Assembly: GCA_018066285.1 (NCBI GenBank)
Contig: JAGHRS010000003.1
Coordinates: 1-64,000, forward strand
Reading direction: 5' to 3'
Length of the DNA stretch: 64,000 nt
Source of the DNA: Candidatus Treponema caballi
GTDB lineage: Bacteria > Spirochaetota > Spirochaetia > Treponematales > Treponemataceae
The stretch's first letter is position 1. Each line of letters opens with the position of its first letter. Below, piece by piece: positions 33,984 through 44,475 of the stretch. Under the pieces are notes generated by a model, which was not told the DNA's origin, ran no database searches, and worked only from the letters and a program-made list of their open reading frames with translations. The position numbers and the translations under genes were made by a program.

Positions 33984-36128
33984 TTACTTACTGATACACT
34001 TGATGGCAACGATAGAAACGTCATCATCAAGCTCCCTTGAAATGAAGTCCAGCTGTTCTTTGTGCAGGAACTGAACCATCTTGCTTGCCGGGAAGCCAAG
34101 GTTTTCAATGATTGAACGCTGGATGCGGTCTTTTCCGAAAGTATCACCGCGGATTGACTTTGAAGAAAGTAATCCGTCAGTACACGTCAGCAGAACGTCG
34201 CCCGGGTTCAGGGCAACTTTCTTTACCTTAACCAGCTTCTCAATGTTCTTTGCGAAACCAAGAACGCGGCCTTCTCCCTGGATTTCAATGGTGTTGTTGT
34301 ATGCGTGGTTATACAGGAACAGGGCTGGAATACCGCAGTTGATGTAGTACAGCGTGTTTTCAGTAAAATCTGCGAGTGCGAAGATTCCGCTGAAATACGT
34401 TCCCTTCGGCAGGTTGTTGCGGATAAATCCGTTGACCTTCTGAACAAGCTGCTTGAAATCAGACGTTTCGTTCAAGAACGTACGGACAATAGACTTCAAG
34501 ATGACCGTGGACATAGATGCGTTGATACCCTTTCCACTCATGTCACCAAGGATGATCATGTGTCGTGTGTCTGAAAGGCGGATGAAGTCGAGATATTCAC
34601 CACCAAGGTTGTGGGCAGCTACAGAAAGGTAACCGACATCAACTTTCGGATTGTTGATGAAGTCCATGTTCTCCTGAATTGACTGGATGATCTGTCCAGA
34701 CATCTGGATTTCACGGTTAACTGTACCAACAACAGACTCGTTTGCAATGTTCTTCAGGTAGTAACCAATAAGGAAGAAGTGTGAATACAATCTGTTGAAA
34801 ACTTCAAAGTCGTAATCCGTATATGCGTTACCAAGTCGTCTCTGACCGATAAGGATGGCACCGAAAACACGACGTCCCTCATTCAGGATGATAAGACCTT
34901 CTGTTCCTGTTGAGTTGAACATTGCAAGCAGTTCTTCACGGGCAGGAGCCAGTTCATGAGAGTTTTCTGCGTGAGTACGGAAAATTACATTCTGCTGGGC
35001 ATTAAGAGCCGTATCGAAAATCTTTCCCTCAAGAGGGATGCGCAGATTTTTGTCACGGGAACTATACAGTGTAACAAGTTCCGTTTCTCCTGATTCAACG
35101 AGAAGATCAAGGCTCAGGTTCTGAACGTTCTCCTTGAAAATATCTTCCAGTTTCTTTTCAATGTCTTCAAGACCATCCGTAAAGTCAATCGATGCAAGCT
35201 GTTCCTCAAAGTGTGAGGAATAGTTCGTATCCTGGGCACCCTGAATACGCTTCGTCAGTTTTGATGTCTGATAACTCAGAACAAGCAGTCCACCCGTAAT
35301 AAGGACATAGATAAGCAAGAAGGCTGATGAGTTTGTTCTGCGTAACGGCTGCAGGAGAGCAAAGGCAACACCAGCTAAAATACTGACAATAATGTAGTTA
35401 AAGAAGATTGAAATTGCAGAATTCTTGATAACCGTAAAGTCAACGAGAACACCACGGGAAATGTTCCAGAAAATAAGGAATATAACGAGCGCAATAACAT
35501 ACGGGAACAACAGTGCAAACGCCGGTGCAATTTCATTTGTCATGACACAGGTTGCATACAGAGCAAATCCGCCGGCAGCCAGAACGATGAGGATGAACGC
35601 CATCTGCTGCTTGACGAGTCTGTTCTTTGTAGATTCCAGACGGAACAGCATTGAAAGGAAGGAAAGTCCCGGCATCAGTATTGCGAAAACGCCGATATAC
35701 AGCTGGAACCAGGTTATCGGAATTACATCCATCGGAGCTGACTGTATGACAAGTCCGTTCTGCAGAGAAACAGAAATATCATCAACTCTGTAGAACAGGA
35801 TGTACAATGCACCAATTTCCAGAATAACCTGAATAATGGAAATGAACGTTCCCTTACTGCTGTTGGGGAAACGTATAATCCAGAAAGAAAGGGCACAGCT
35901 CATCCATGCAAGAATCGCAAACATGATTCTCATGATGAACACAACAGCACGGTCATTAATCCAGAAACCGCAGAGTATTCCAATCGCTTCAGCTGCAGTA
36001 ACAATGGTAAGAAGAAGAGAAGACTGGATAAGCTGTTTGTAAGACTCGTTCTCCAGCTGAATATCTGCCATGGATGAGAAACCAATAAGGAAAACTATGA
36101 GAAGTAAGATAAGAACAAAATAAACCAT
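33984..36128 (-). CDS. Membrane-bound SpoIIE-type serine phosphatase (7TM-GAF-PP2C)
   Basis: The 714-aa product has an N-terminal region of about eight hydrophobic segments (residues 1-290), a GAF-like domain (about 320-470) and a C-terminal PP2C/SpoIIE domain (about 500-714). Metal-binding motifs are intact: ILGDMSGKGINAS, TCTDGLLSSKS and LDDDVSIVAIK. The likely substrate is the phosphorylated STAS protein encoded 18 nt downstream. The start codon lies 1 nt beyond the stop of the second phosphatase, so the two are translationally linked. Confidence 0.88.
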   Translation of the reverse strand: MVYFVLILLLIVFLIGFSSMADIQLENESYKQLIQSSLLLTIVTAAEAIGILCGFWINDRAVVFIMRIMFAILAWMSCALSFWIIRFPNSSKGTFISIIQVILEIGALYILFYRVDDISVSLQNGLVIQSAPMDVIPITWFQLYIGVFAILMPGLSFLSMLFRLESTKNRLVKQQMAFILIVLAAGGFALYATCVMTNEIAPAFALLFPYVIALVIFLIFWNISRGVLVDFTVIKNSAISIFFNYIIVSILAGVAFALLQPLRRTNSSAFLLIYVLITGGLLVLSYQTSKLTKRIQGAQDTNYSSHFEEQLASIDFTDGLEDIEKKLEDIFKENVQNLSLDLLVESGETELVTLYSSRDKNLRIPLEGKIFDTALNAQQNVIFRTHAENSHELAPAREELLAMFNSTGTEGLIILNEGRRVFGAILIGQRRLGNAYTDYDFEVFNRLYSHFFLIGYYLKNIANESVVGTVNREIQMSGQIIQSIQENMDFINNPKVDVGYLSVAAHNLGGEYLDFIRLSDTRHMIILGDMSGKGINASMSTVILKSIVRTFLNETSDFKQLVQKVNGFIRNNLPKGTYFSGIFALADFTENTLYYINCGIPALFLYNHAYNNTIEIQGEGRVLGFAKNIEKLVKVKKVALNPGDVLLTCTDGLLSSKSIRGDTFGKDRIQRSIIENLGFPASKMVQFLHKEQLDFISRELDDDVSIVAIKCISK

Positions 36129-36129
36129 A

Positions 36130-37572
36130 TCAGCCCTCCACCTTGACAGCCATCATCGTAACGTCATCACGAAGGCGCTTGTCACCATTGTAAGTAAGAA
36201 CAAGGTCAACAATATCACCTACTATATGATGTGCTGACTTATACGCACTGTTCTTGATTGTGTTCATGTAAAGCTCAGTATCACCAAGCTCTACACCATC
36301 ATTATTCATAACTTCAGAAACACCGTCGGATGCCATCAGGATGAGGTCATCGCGGAACAGTTTCTGCTCAGCAGGCTGGATATCATCAAGTTCAATGATT
36401 CCAACAACCGAGCAGTTTGAAGAAAGCGGTTTGATCTTGTATCCGTCAGGGGCACGGGTAACAATAATAGGATCAGACATTGATGCGTTGATGTATTTAA
36501 TCGTCATCTTCTTAGTATCGATGATGCCGATGAAAAGAACGGTGTACTTATCCTGCAGGTGCATGCCTTTGATAGCCTGGTCAACTGCGCGGACAACACC
36601 AGGAAGGTCTTCCTTGTTTTCGATGATCTTTACGGTGTTCATCACCAAACCCATAACCAGAGCAGCAGCAAGTCCCTTACCGGAAACGTCTCCAAGCATG
36701 ACCAGTGTCTTGTCTTCATCCATTGGAAGAATCGTGTAGTAGTCACCGGAAACGTTGACCAGCGGGCGGAAGTATGCGTCTATATCAAGGCCCTTGATAT
36801 TAGGAATCTGCTGTGGAAGGAATGAACGCTGGGTTGCAGCGAGAGCATCCCATTCCTGAGACAGGGAAGAAATTTCAGTCAATTCAGCAACTGTCTTTGA
36901 ACGGGACTCAAAGCGCTTGTACTCTTCAATCAGCTGCTTGTAGATTTCGCGGTCGAATTCGTGGGTGTAGCGGCAGAACACATACAGATGTTTTGTTCCC
37001 GCAACAAGGAAGAAACCGCGCGCATCACGGAGACGGGAAACAACACCCAGTTCCTCATCAAGGAAGTAGTAGCCGTCTGCCCATGTTGTCGGATAGTTCT
37101 GTTCAAGCTTTGTTGTAGTCTTTTCATCAGTTACGATGCGTTCTGAGCTGTTATAGATGATATAGTTGCTTTCGCGGTCCACATAAAGGATGGAACAGTC
37201 TGCCTTATCCTCAAGAACGGTCTGTACGACCTGAATGAAATCATCAACAGTGTAAGCAAAACGAAGTTTATCAATAAACTCTGAAATGATTCCGGTTTCA
37301 TGAGAACGAAGTGTCTTCTTCTCAATTCTCTGGACGCCGACGCGGTTTGCAACAACGTTTACCAGAAGCAGTAATCCGAAAACAACGGCACCTACGATAC
37401 CAGCGAACAGCGGAGTTTCTTCCGGAGCGCGGTTAATGGTCATGATGACATAACCATATTTATCATAGAGCTGAAGATTTTCTGGAACCAGAAAAACAGT
37501 CAGGACAACGAAGCCCAGACCGGCGACCAGGTTTGTGATACACAAAAGAATACGTCTTTGCGCTTTGAACAT
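36130..37572 (-). CDS. Membrane-bound SpoIIE-type serine phosphatase, 2TM
   Basis: First gene of the operon; 480 aa. Two transmembrane segments (about 10-30 and 55-75) flank a short loop. A GAF-like domain follows (about 95-230) and then a PP2C/SpoIIE domain with MLGDVSGKGLAAALVMG, LMASDGVSEVM and RDDVTMMAVKV. It differs from its neighbour in the sensor region but not in the catalytic motifs, so two inputs may converge on one STAS target. SD AGGGGAAAG lies before the ATG. Confidence 0.88.
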   Translation of the reverse strand: MFKAQRRILLCITNLVAGLGFVVLTVFLVPENLQLYDKYGYVIMTINRAPEETPLFAGIVGAVVFGLLLLVNVVANRVGVQRIEKKTLRSHETGIISEFIDKLRFAYTVDDFIQVVQTVLEDKADCSILYVDRESNYIIYNSSERIVTDEKTTTKLEQNYPTTWADGYYFLDEELGVVSRLRDARGFFLVAGTKHLYVFCRYTHEFDREIYKQLIEEYKRFESRSKTVAELTEISSLSQEWDALAATQRSFLPQQIPNIKGLDIDAYFRPLVNVSGDYYTILPMDEDKTLVMLGDVSGKGLAAALVMGLVMNTVKIIENKEDLPGVVRAVDQAIKGMHLQDKYTVLFIGIIDTKKMTIKYINASMSDPIIVTRAPDGYKIKPLSSNCSVVGIIELDDIQPAEQKLFRDDLILMASDGVSEVMNNDGVELGDTELYMNTIKNSAYKSAHHIVGDIVDLVLTYNGDKRLRDDVTMMAVKVEG

Positions 37573-37672
37573 ACTTTCCCCTGTATGATAGATTTTGAAT
37601 AATTACAGAATTATACCACATTATCGGCAAAAATGGGTGAAAGTATGAGAAGAACGCGTGTTATCCGCTTAT

Positions 37673-38815
37673 TTACTGATTGTTTCTGAGCTCTGACAGC
37701 GGCATGAGCTTCGGGCTGTCGTTCTCGCCTTCAATCCGGGCGACTTCCTCAAGCAGAGATTTCGCCTTTGAAGACAGTCGGGCCGGGACTTGAACCAGCA
37801 GCTTTATGTACAGGTCGCCCTTGCGGGAACTTCCCTGATACGGAACGCCCTCGTCGCGTAAGCGGAGCATTTTTCCGTGCGGGGTTCCTGCAGGAACCTT
37901 GAGCTTTATCTTTCTGTCATCAAGCGTGGTCACCTGGATCTCAGCACCGAGGGCTGCCTGCGTTATGGAAATAGGAACGGCGCAGTAAAGATCCTGTCCG
38001 CTGCGTTCGAAATAGTCATGCTGAGCAACATGAAGGATGACAATCAGGTCGCCTGCAGGACCACCGTTTCTGCCAGCGTCGCCCTGCTTTGGAATGGTGA
38101 TGCGCTTTCCGTCATCAACGCCAGCCGGAATGGTAACAATGACCTTGCGCCGCTTGCTCTGAACGCCCGTTCCGCCACACTTTCTGCATGGATTGTCTAT
38201 GACCGTTCCAGAGCCCTGACATGTCGGGCATGTCTGAGCAACAGAGAAGAAGCCAGCGCTGCGGCGGACCTGTCCCTGACCCTGGCAGGTAGGACAAGTC
38301 TTGCGGCTGGCACCGTTTTCGCCGCCTGAGCCGTGGCAAGCCTCACAGCTTTCATTATGCTGGAAGGCGATCTCTGCCTTTGTACCAAACACTGCGTCTT
38401 TGAAGGAAATCTCAAGGTCATAGCGGAGGCTCGCTCCCTGACCTGAGCTTGAAGATGAACGGCCACGGCTGGATGAACCGCCACCAAAGAAGTTCCCGAA
38501 GATATCGCCAAACCCGCCGAAGTCACCGAAAATGTCGCTGAAGTCACGGAACGCGTTCGAGTAATCGCCCTGTCCGCCAGCGCCCATGCCATCAAGGCCT
38601 GCAAAGCCGTACTGGTCGTAAATCTGGCGTTTTTTCTCATCAGACAGAACTTCGTACGCTTCTGTTGCTTCCTTGAATTTGTTTTCAGCTTCCTTGTCGC
38701 CCGGGTTCTTATCCGGATGATACTGGATTGCGAGTTTTCTGTAGCCTTTCTTAATTTCTTCTTTTGTAGCGGTCTTGGCAACACCAAGAACTTCATAATA
38801 ATCACGCTTTGCCAT
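37673..38815 (-). CDS. dnaJ: Chaperone DnaJ
   Basis: Hsp40 co-chaperone of DnaK; 380 aa. J domain 1-70 with HPD in [11 protein letters not shown], a Gly/Phe-rich linker ([17 protein letters not shown]), a zinc domain with four CxxCxGxG repeats ([32 protein letters not shown]) and the C-terminal substrate domain. It is separated from dnaK by a terminator and probably has its own promoter (TTGATA-N16-TATAAA on the minus strand upstream). Confidence 0.97.
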   Translation of the reverse strand: MAKRDYYEVLGVAKTATKEEIKKGYRKLAIQYHPDKNPGDKEAENKFKEATEAYEVLSDEKKRQIYDQYGFAGLDGMGAGGQGDYSNAFRDFSDIFGDFGGFGDIFGNFFGGGSSSRGRSSSSSGQGASLRYDLEISFKDAVFGTKAEIAFQHNESCEACHGSGGENGASRKTCPTCQGQGQVRRSAGFFSVAQTCPTCQGSGTVIDNPCRKCGGTGVQSKRRKVIVTIPAGVDDGKRITIPKQGDAGRNGGPAGDLIVILHVAQHDYFERSGQDLYCAVPISITQAALGAEIQVTTLDDRKIKLKVPAGTPHGKMLRLRDEGVPYQGSSRKGDLYIKLLVQVPARLSSKAKSLLEEVARIEGENDSPKLMPLSELRNNQ

Positions 38816-38867
38816 AGTCGTAATTCCTTTTATACGCGGACTTTATACTGTACTCGGGCAGTATATC

Positions 38868-38902
38868 AAAAAAAAGCCCGCACGTCATCACATGCGGACT
38901 TT
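38868..38902 (-). terminator. Terminator between dnaK and dnaJ
   Basis: The arms AAAGCCCGCA and TGCGGACTTT (38873-38882 and 38893-38902, one mismatch) have eight T on the minus strand after the stem. It uncouples dnaJ from grpE-dnaK. Confidence 0.8.
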
Positions 38903-38920
38903 CGTCAGTTTCAGACGATG

Positions 38921-40864
38921 TTATTTGTCGTCATCAACAACTTCGTAGTCTACGTCGTCAGCCTTGCCCTTATCAGGACCAGCGTTTCCAGCGTCAGGAC
39001 CAGCACCCTGAGCACCTGCTGCACCGCCCATATCCGGACCTGCACCAGCTGCACCCTGAGCGCCCTGCTGCTTGTAGATTTCTTCTGCGAGCTTGTAAGA
39101 AGCCTGCTTCAGTTCTTCTGTCTTAGCCTTGATAGCCTCGACATCGTCGCCTGAAAGAGCCTGCTTCAGTGCTGCGATTGCATCTTCGATCTTCTGCTTG
39201 TCACCGCCGCTGATCTTGTCGCCCATATCCTTGAGTGACTTTTCTGTAGCGTAAACCATTGAGTCAGCTTCGTTGCGGACATCAACCTTTTCGCGCTCTT
39301 TCTTGTCAGCTTCTGCATTTGCCTCAGCTTCCTTAACCATGCGGTCAATCTCGCTCTCGCTCAGGCCGCTTGAAGACTCAATGCGGATGTGCTGCTCTTT
39401 TCCTGTTCCCAGGTCTTTTGCAGAAACGTGAACGATGCCGTTTGCGTCGATATCGAAGGTAACTTCAATCTGTGGAACACCGCGTGGAGCTGCTGGAATA
39501 CCAACCAGGTCGAATCGGCCGAGTGTTCTGTTCTGAGCAGCCATTTCGCGCTCACCCTGCAGTACGTGGATGGAAACTGCAGTCTGGCCGTCTGCTGCTG
39601 TTGAGAAGATCTGGCTCTTGCGGGTTGGGATTGTTGTATTTCTTGGGATGAGCTTTGTGAAGACTGCACCCATTGTCTCAATACCGAGTGAAAGAGGTGT
39701 AACATCAAGGAGCAGAACGTCCTTAACATCACCACCGAGGATACCACCCTGAATAGCTGCACCAACTGCAACTGCTTCGTCAGGGTTAACTCCCTTTGAA
39801 CCTTCCTTACCGAAGATTTCCTTTACAACCTGCATGACCTTTGGCATACGTGTAGAACCACCGACGAGCAGAACTTCATCAATCTGATCTGCTGTAACGT
39901 CAGCGTCTGCAAGTGCCTTGCGGCATGGCTCTTTTGTGCGCTCAAGCAGGTCTTCTGTCATCTGCTCGAACTTAGCGCGTGTCAGTGACTTCTGCAGGTG
40001 CTTAGGACCTGTTGCATCAGCTGTGATGAACGGCAGGTTGATTTCTGTTGAAGACTGAGCTGAAAGGTCAATCTTTGCCTTTTCTGCAGCTTCGCGGAGG
40101 CGCTGGAGAGCCATGCGGTCGTTGCCAAGGTCAATGCCTGTTTCTGTCTTGAACTCATCGATGAGCCAGTTGATTATCTTTCTGTCGAAGTCATCACCAC
40201 CAAGGTGTGTATCACCGTTTGTTGACTTAACTTCGAAAACGCCGTCGCCGAGTTCGAGGATTGAAATATCGAATGTACCGCCACCAAGGTCGTAAACGGC
40301 GATGGTGCGTTCGTTCTTCTGGTCTTTGTTGAAGCCGTATGCAAGAGAAGCTGCTGTAGGCTCGTTGATGATGCGCTTTACTTCAAGACCGGCAATCTTA
40401 CCTGCGTCTTTTGTAGCCTGGCGCTGTGCGTCGTTGAAGTATGCAGGAACGGTGATGACTGCTTCTGTTACTGTCTCACCGAGATAGTCTTCTGCAGTCT
40501 TCTTCATCTTCTGAAGGATGAATGCGCTGATTTCCTGTGGAGAATATGGCTTTCCGTTAATGTCGATGCGGACATCTTCTCCGTGGTCTGTTACATGGTA
40601 TGGAACCATCTTTGCTTCGCCGGTCAGTTCGTTGTATCTGTGACCGATGAAACGCTTGATTGAGTAAACAGTGTTCTCAGGGTTTGTAATCATCTGGTTC
40701 TTTGCAGGCTGACCGACGATGCGCTCGCCCTTAGCTGTGAAACCAACGATAGACGGTGTTGTGCGTCCACCTTCTGAGTTCTGGATAACGACCGGTTCTC
40801 CACCTTCCATTACGGCGACACATGAGTTTGTTGTACCAAGGTCAATACCAATAATCTTTCCCAT
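38921..40864 (-). CDS. dnaK: Chaperone DnaK
   Basis: Hsp70, 647 aa. ATPase domain begins [19 protein letters not shown] and includes [18 protein letters not shown] and [12 protein letters not shown]. The substrate domain has [16 protein letters not shown]-like sequence and ends in an acidic [13 protein letters not shown] Gly/Ala/Pro-rich segment ([17 protein letters not shown]) precedes the tail. It follows grpE by 33 nt. Confidence 0.98.
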   Translation of the reverse strand: MGKIIGIDLGTTNSCVAVMEGGEPVVIQNSEGGRTTPSIVGFTAKGERIVGQPAKNQMITNPENTVYSIKRFIGHRYNELTGEAKMVPYHVTDHGEDVRIDINGKPYSPQEISAFILQKMKKTAEDYLGETVTEAVITVPAYFNDAQRQATKDAGKIAGLEVKRIINEPTAASLAYGFNKDQKNERTIAVYDLGGGTFDISILELGDGVFEVKSTNGDTHLGGDDFDRKIINWLIDEFKTETGIDLGNDRMALQRLREAAEKAKIDLSAQSSTEINLPFITADATGPKHLQKSLTRAKFEQMTEDLLERTKEPCRKALADADVTADQIDEVLLVGGSTRMPKVMQVVKEIFGKEGSKGVNPDEAVAVGAAIQGGILGGDVKDVLLLDVTPLSLGIETMGAVFTKLIPRNTTIPTRKSQIFSTAADGQTAVSIHVLQGEREMAAQNRTLGRFDLVGIPAAPRGVPQIEVTFDIDANGIVHVSAKDLGTGKEQHIRIESSSGLSESEIDRMVKEAEANAEADKKEREKVDVRNEADSMVYATEKSLKDMGDKISGGDKQKIEDAIAALKQALSGDDVEAIKAKTEELKQASYKLAEEIYKQQGAQGAAGAGPDMGGAAGAQGAGPDAGNAGPDKGKADDVDYEVVDDDK

Positions 40865-40897
40865 ATTCTCTATACTCCTATAAAACCTTTCAAAAAC

Positions 40898-41533
40898 TTA
40901 TTCTGTCTTTCCTTCTGCAGCTGCATCAGGAGCCGGGACAGAACCGTCCGGCATATGAACCATGACCTTTGCAGGTCTGATAACTCTGTCTTTAAGCTTG
41001 TATCCCTTCAAATATACTTCAGCGCATACAGGTTCGGCAACTGGTGCCGGATTGCTTGCAATTGCTTCGTGAAGGTCGTGGTCGAATGCATCGCCCTTCT
41101 CGCCGTATGTTGAAAGGTTGTACTTTGCTTCAAGCAGGCCGCGCAGCTGTTTGTTGATCATCTTGATGCCGTCTACGACAGGCTTAAGGTCTGCTTCCTT
41201 TCCATCCTTTGCAACCTGACCTGCAGCAAGTGCGCGGTCAAAGTCGTCAAGGACTGCAATCAAATCCGTAAGGAGATTTGTGTTTGCATAATCAAATGCT
41301 TCCTGCTTTTCGCGGAGCATACGCTTTCTATAATTGTCAAAATCAGCAACCTTTCTCAGGTACTGATCCTTAAGTTCTGCATTTTCCTTCTGCAGGGCCT
41401 CAATCTGCTGCTCAGGTGTTGGCTCCTGTGCTGTTTCTTCAGCTGCAGCCTCAGTCTCTGCTTCCTTGTTTTCTGCAGTTTCCTGAGCTTCCGCTGTCTG
41501 GTCTTTAATGTCTTCTTTTTCTTCCTGACTCAT
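40898..41533 (-). CDS. grpE: Nucleotide exchange factor GrpE
   Basis: Releases ADP from DnaK; 211 aa. An N-terminal Glu/Ala-rich, probably disordered stretch (residues 1-45) leads into the long coiled coil (LQKENAELKDQYLRKVADFD) and the beta domain with GDAFDHDLHEAI. The order grpE-dnaK is standard, but hrcA is not upstream. A TTGACG-N17-TATTTT promoter lies in the gap to uxuA; no CIRCE operator is seen. Confidence 0.96.
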   Translation of the reverse strand: MSQEEKEDIKDQTAEAQETAENKEAETEAAAEETAQEPTPEQQIEALQKENAELKDQYLRKVADFDNYRKRMLREKQEAFDYANTNLLTDLIAVLDDFDRALAAGQVAKDGKEADLKPVVDGIKMINKQLRGLLEAKYNLSTYGEKGDAFDHDLHEAIASNPAPVAEPVCAEVYLKGYKLKDRVIRPAKVMVHMPDGSVPAPDAAAEGKTE

Positions 41534-41622
41534 CCGTACATTTCCTTTAAGGAATTATCCATATAAGTAACACATTAAAAATACTGAGCGGTAAAAAAAA
41601 CGTCAACAAAAAAACGAAAAAA

Positions 41623-41651
41623 AACCGGACTGCCCCTTGCTCAGTCCGGTT
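41623..41651 (-). terminator. Terminator of uxuBA
   Basis: The perfect 10-bp arms AACCGGACTG and CAGTCCGGTT have a 9-nt loop and an A/T run beyond. It ends the uxuBA transcript just before the grpE promoter. Confidence 0.85.
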
Positions 41652-41679
41652 AAGCTTAATATACGGAGAAAAAACTGAA

Positions 41680-42750
41680 TCAGCGTGGATTTGCTTTTGA
41701 AATTGCTTCCCAAAGTCCGTTCAGGTATGCACAACCGAGAGCGCGGTCATACAGGCCGTAGCCCGGCATGGCAACCTCGCCCCAGATAGCGCGTCCGTGA
41801 TCCGGTCTGATTGGGCCGTCAAAGCCCGTTTCATACAGCGCTTTCGTGATGGCGTACATGTCGAACGTTCCATCTGCGGAAAGATGAGCGGCTTCCTCGA
41901 ACTTGCCGGGCGCCTCGTGCCACAGGTTGCGGAGGTGCGCGAAATGAATGCGTCCCTTGCATGCGCGGATGATGTCCGGCAGGTCATTCTGCGGATTTGT
42001 TCCAAGAGAGCCCGTACAGAGCGTAATACCATTGTGAACGTTCGGAACAGCATTGAGCATCTTCAGGATGTGCTCCTTGTCCGTAATGATGCGCGGCAGG
42101 TCAAAGACAGGCCATGCAGGATCATCCGGATGGATTGCCATATTGATGTCATATTTGTCACAGACAGGCATGATAGCCTTCAGGAAGTATACGAGATTAT
42201 CGAACAGGTTCTGCTCAGAAACTCCTTCGTATGCAGCGAACAGTTCCTTGATGCGGGCCATGCGCTCCGGTTCCCAGCCAGGAAGGATGAAGCCGTTTGA
42301 CTTTGCATCCAGGTTGCCGAACATATCCGCCGGATTGATGGCATCAATCATCTTCTGATCGTACGCAAGAACTGTCGAACCATCATGGCGCGGCTTAGCG
42401 AGGTCACTTCTTGTCCAGTCAAAGACAGGCATGAAGTTATAGCAGACCATGTGAATGTCTTCTTTACCGAGCACTTCAAGTGTCTTGATGTAGTTTTCAA
42501 TGTACTCATCGCGGCGGCCATTTCCGGTCTTTATGTCATCGTGGATGTTTACGCTTTCAATACCAGAAACTTCGAGACCGTTCTTCGCAGCAAGTTCCTT
42601 AAGGGTGCGGACTTTTCCTGCATCCCAGGCTTCTCCAGGAACACTGTCATACAGCGTCGTAATGACGCCCTTTACGCCTGGAATCTGGCGGATCTGCTCG
42701 AGTTTTACAGAATCAAAACCGGGACCAAACCATCTGAATGTCATTTTCAT
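41680..42750 (-). CDS. uxuA: Mannonate dehydratase
   Basis: Dehydrates D-mannonate to 2-keto-3-deoxygluconate, the step after UxuB in glucuronate breakdown. The 356-aa product has the family start MKMTFRWFGPGFDSVKLEQI (Y/F-G at the start is usual), MAIHPDDPAWPVFDLPRI, the metal-site region TLCTGSLGTNPQND, and the C-terminal PIRPDHGRAIWGE. SD AAAGGA precedes the ATG. It lies 20 nt after uxuB. The KDG kinase and aldolase are not in the window. Confidence 0.95.
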   Translation of the reverse strand: MKMTFRWFGPGFDSVKLEQIRQIPGVKGVITTLYDSVPGEAWDAGKVRTLKELAAKNGLEVSGIESVNIHDDIKTGNGRRDEYIENYIKTLEVLGKEDIHMVCYNFMPVFDWTRSDLAKPRHDGSTVLAYDQKMIDAINPADMFGNLDAKSNGFILPGWEPERMARIKELFAAYEGVSEQNLFDNLVYFLKAIMPVCDKYDINMAIHPDDPAWPVFDLPRIITDKEHILKMLNAVPNVHNGITLCTGSLGTNPQNDLPDIIRACKGRIHFAHLRNLWHEAPGKFEEAAHLSADGTFDMYAITKALYETGFDGPIRPDHGRAIWGEVAMPGYGLYDRALGCAYLNGLWEAISKANPR

Positions 42751-42770
42751 AGCACAAATCCTTTCCTGTT

Positions 42771-44390
42771 TCAGCTCAGATGGCGGGCCAGAGTTGCCTT
42801 TACAGCACCTGGGCCTGCAATAAGCTCTTTAAATAATGATGTTATAGTGCTTCCCAGCACTGTCTTTGTTAAATCAGCCCCGAAGAGTGCCTCGTTTGAA
42901 AGCAGCGGCTCAAGGTTAGCGGCAACGGAATCCGGCTTTCCGAACTCAACCGCAGAAAGGCTTCCCTGAAGCTGCGTCAAAAGAGGATCTGAACTCAGCT
43001 TCATCTCATTGCCTTCGTCATCTATTGCAAGAAGATACCTGAACCAGCCTGCAATAGCAAGTGGAATACCCTTCATTGCATCAAAACTGCGGCCTTCACG
43101 GATGTAAGACTTGATTGTCTCACCATAGCGGACCGGAACTTTCTGGGACGTGTCAGTTGCAATGCGCTGCGGCGTATCCGGAATGAACGGATTGGGCAGA
43201 CGCTTTTCGACAACCTCGTCAATAAATGCTTTCGGGTTCAGGATGCCAGGATTTACAACGACCGGCAGTCCTTCATCATAGCCGATTGTCCGCACAAGCT
43301 TAACCAGCAGTGGATTCTGCATTTCCTCAGCGATTGAGGACGCACCCAGCAGGCAGCCGTATACTGCAAGCGCTGTGTGAAGCGGATTAAGACATGTGGT
43401 GACTTTCATCTGCTCAGTGCGGTTTACGGTGTTTCTGTCAGTAAGATAAACGCCGGAACCTTCAAGCTTGTCGAAAGCAGGGCGTCCGTTCGGGAAACTG
43501 TCCTCTATTACAAGATACTGAGGAACTTCCGCATTGACAAATGGTGCAATGAACGTATTGCGTCCTGTCGTTATCGGAGCCATATCCTGAATGCCGTCTG
43601 CCTCAAGCTGCTGCTGGACTGCCTGAGCCGGACGCGGTGTAATCTTATCAATCATTGACCATGGGAAACTTACTTTCTTTTCATCGTGCAGCCAGGCAAT
43701 GAAGCCCGCGTCTACAAAGCCGTTCTTAAGCCATGCATCCGCAATTTCAAAAACGGCAGCCTGCAGTTTCTCTCCATTATGGGAGCAGTTGTCCATGCTG
43801 ACGAATGCGAAAGGAACGGCGCCGTTCTTATAGCGCTCAAGAGCAAGGGCTGTAACGACGCTCATTGCGTGAACAGGCTTTTCAGGACCGTTCTTCATAT
43901 CCGCAAGAGCAAGGGCAGAAAGATTGCCGTCCATGCCGCGGAGGGAATAGCCTTTTTCTGTGATGGTGAAACTTGCCATCTTCAGTGACGGAGCACGGAA
44001 GATTTCCTTAAGGCGGTTCCAGTAAGCAGCATCTGACGCATCTGCATGCAGAGCTTCTGAAACAGATGCAACAAGCTTCTTATCAAGGCGGCCGTCATGA
44101 TTCATAAGCACGAGCAGCGTCATGTTGTCGTATGGCTTATAAATACGGTCAATTATTTCGTAGTCAAAAGTATCGGCAGCGATAATGCCGGTCTCTGCAA
44201 GACCTGCTTCAAGAAGGCGCTGCTGCAGCTCAGCAATGAAACCACGGAAAATGTTGCCGGCACCAAAATGAATCCACTCAGGAGCTTCATGCGTCTTGGC
44301 GCACATCGCTTCTATATCAAATTTTGGAGTTTTTATACCCTTTTCACTCCATTCTGATGATGAAAGTGATTTTGTTTGTAATACTAACAT
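42771..44390 (-). CDS. uxuB: D-fructuronate (mannonate) oxidoreductase
   Basis: NAD-dependent long-chain polyol dehydrogenase family; reduces fructuronate to mannonate. The 539-aa product has the N-terminal nucleotide fold HFGAGNIFRGFIAELQQ, the catalytic-region block VTTCLNPLHTALAVYGCLLG (K-x-x-x-N-x-x-H type), and SMDNCSHNGEKLQ. Mannitol dehydrogenase activity is the alternative; the partner uxuA decides for fructuronate. The promoter TTGACA-N17-TAGCAT ends 6 nt before the ATG, so the mRNA is probably leaderless, and a palindrome covers the start. Confidence 0.92.
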   Translation of the reverse strand: MLVLQTKSLSSSEWSEKGIKTPKFDIEAMCAKTHEAPEWIHFGAGNIFRGFIAELQQRLLEAGLAETGIIAADTFDYEIIDRIYKPYDNMTLLVLMNHDGRLDKKLVASVSEALHADASDAAYWNRLKEIFRAPSLKMASFTITEKGYSLRGMDGNLSALALADMKNGPEKPVHAMSVVTALALERYKNGAVPFAFVSMDNCSHNGEKLQAAVFEIADAWLKNGFVDAGFIAWLHDEKKVSFPWSMIDKITPRPAQAVQQQLEADGIQDMAPITTGRNTFIAPFVNAEVPQYLVIEDSFPNGRPAFDKLEGSGVYLTDRNTVNRTEQMKVTTCLNPLHTALAVYGCLLGASSIAEEMQNPLLVKLVRTIGYDEGLPVVVNPGILNPKAFIDEVVEKRLPNPFIPDTPQRIATDTSQKVPVRYGETIKSYIREGRSFDAMKGIPLAIAGWFRYLLAIDDEGNEMKLSSDPLLTQLQGSLSAVEFGKPDSVAANLEPLLSNEALFGADLTKTVLGSTITSLFKELIAGPGAVKATLARHLS

Positions 44391-44468
44391 ACTAGTATGC
44401 TAAAATAACGAACTATTTCTGTCAAGCAAATTTTTGCATTAATGCGAAAATTATTGCACTAATTGCAA
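44388..44468 (-). promoter_or_regulatory. uxuBA promoter with three palindromic sites
   Basis: Promoter: TTGACA (44425-44420), 17-nt spacer, TAGCAT (44402-44397). The perfect 12-bp palindrome CATACTAGTATG (44388-44399) overlaps the -10, the start site and the ATG. Upstream lie GCATTAATGC (44436-44445) and TTGCACTAATTGCAA (44454-44468), with centres about 20 bp apart, two helical turns. The layout suits a repressor at the start and a second regulator, or the same one, upstream. Confidence 0.75.
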
Positions 44469-44475
44469 AAAGAAA

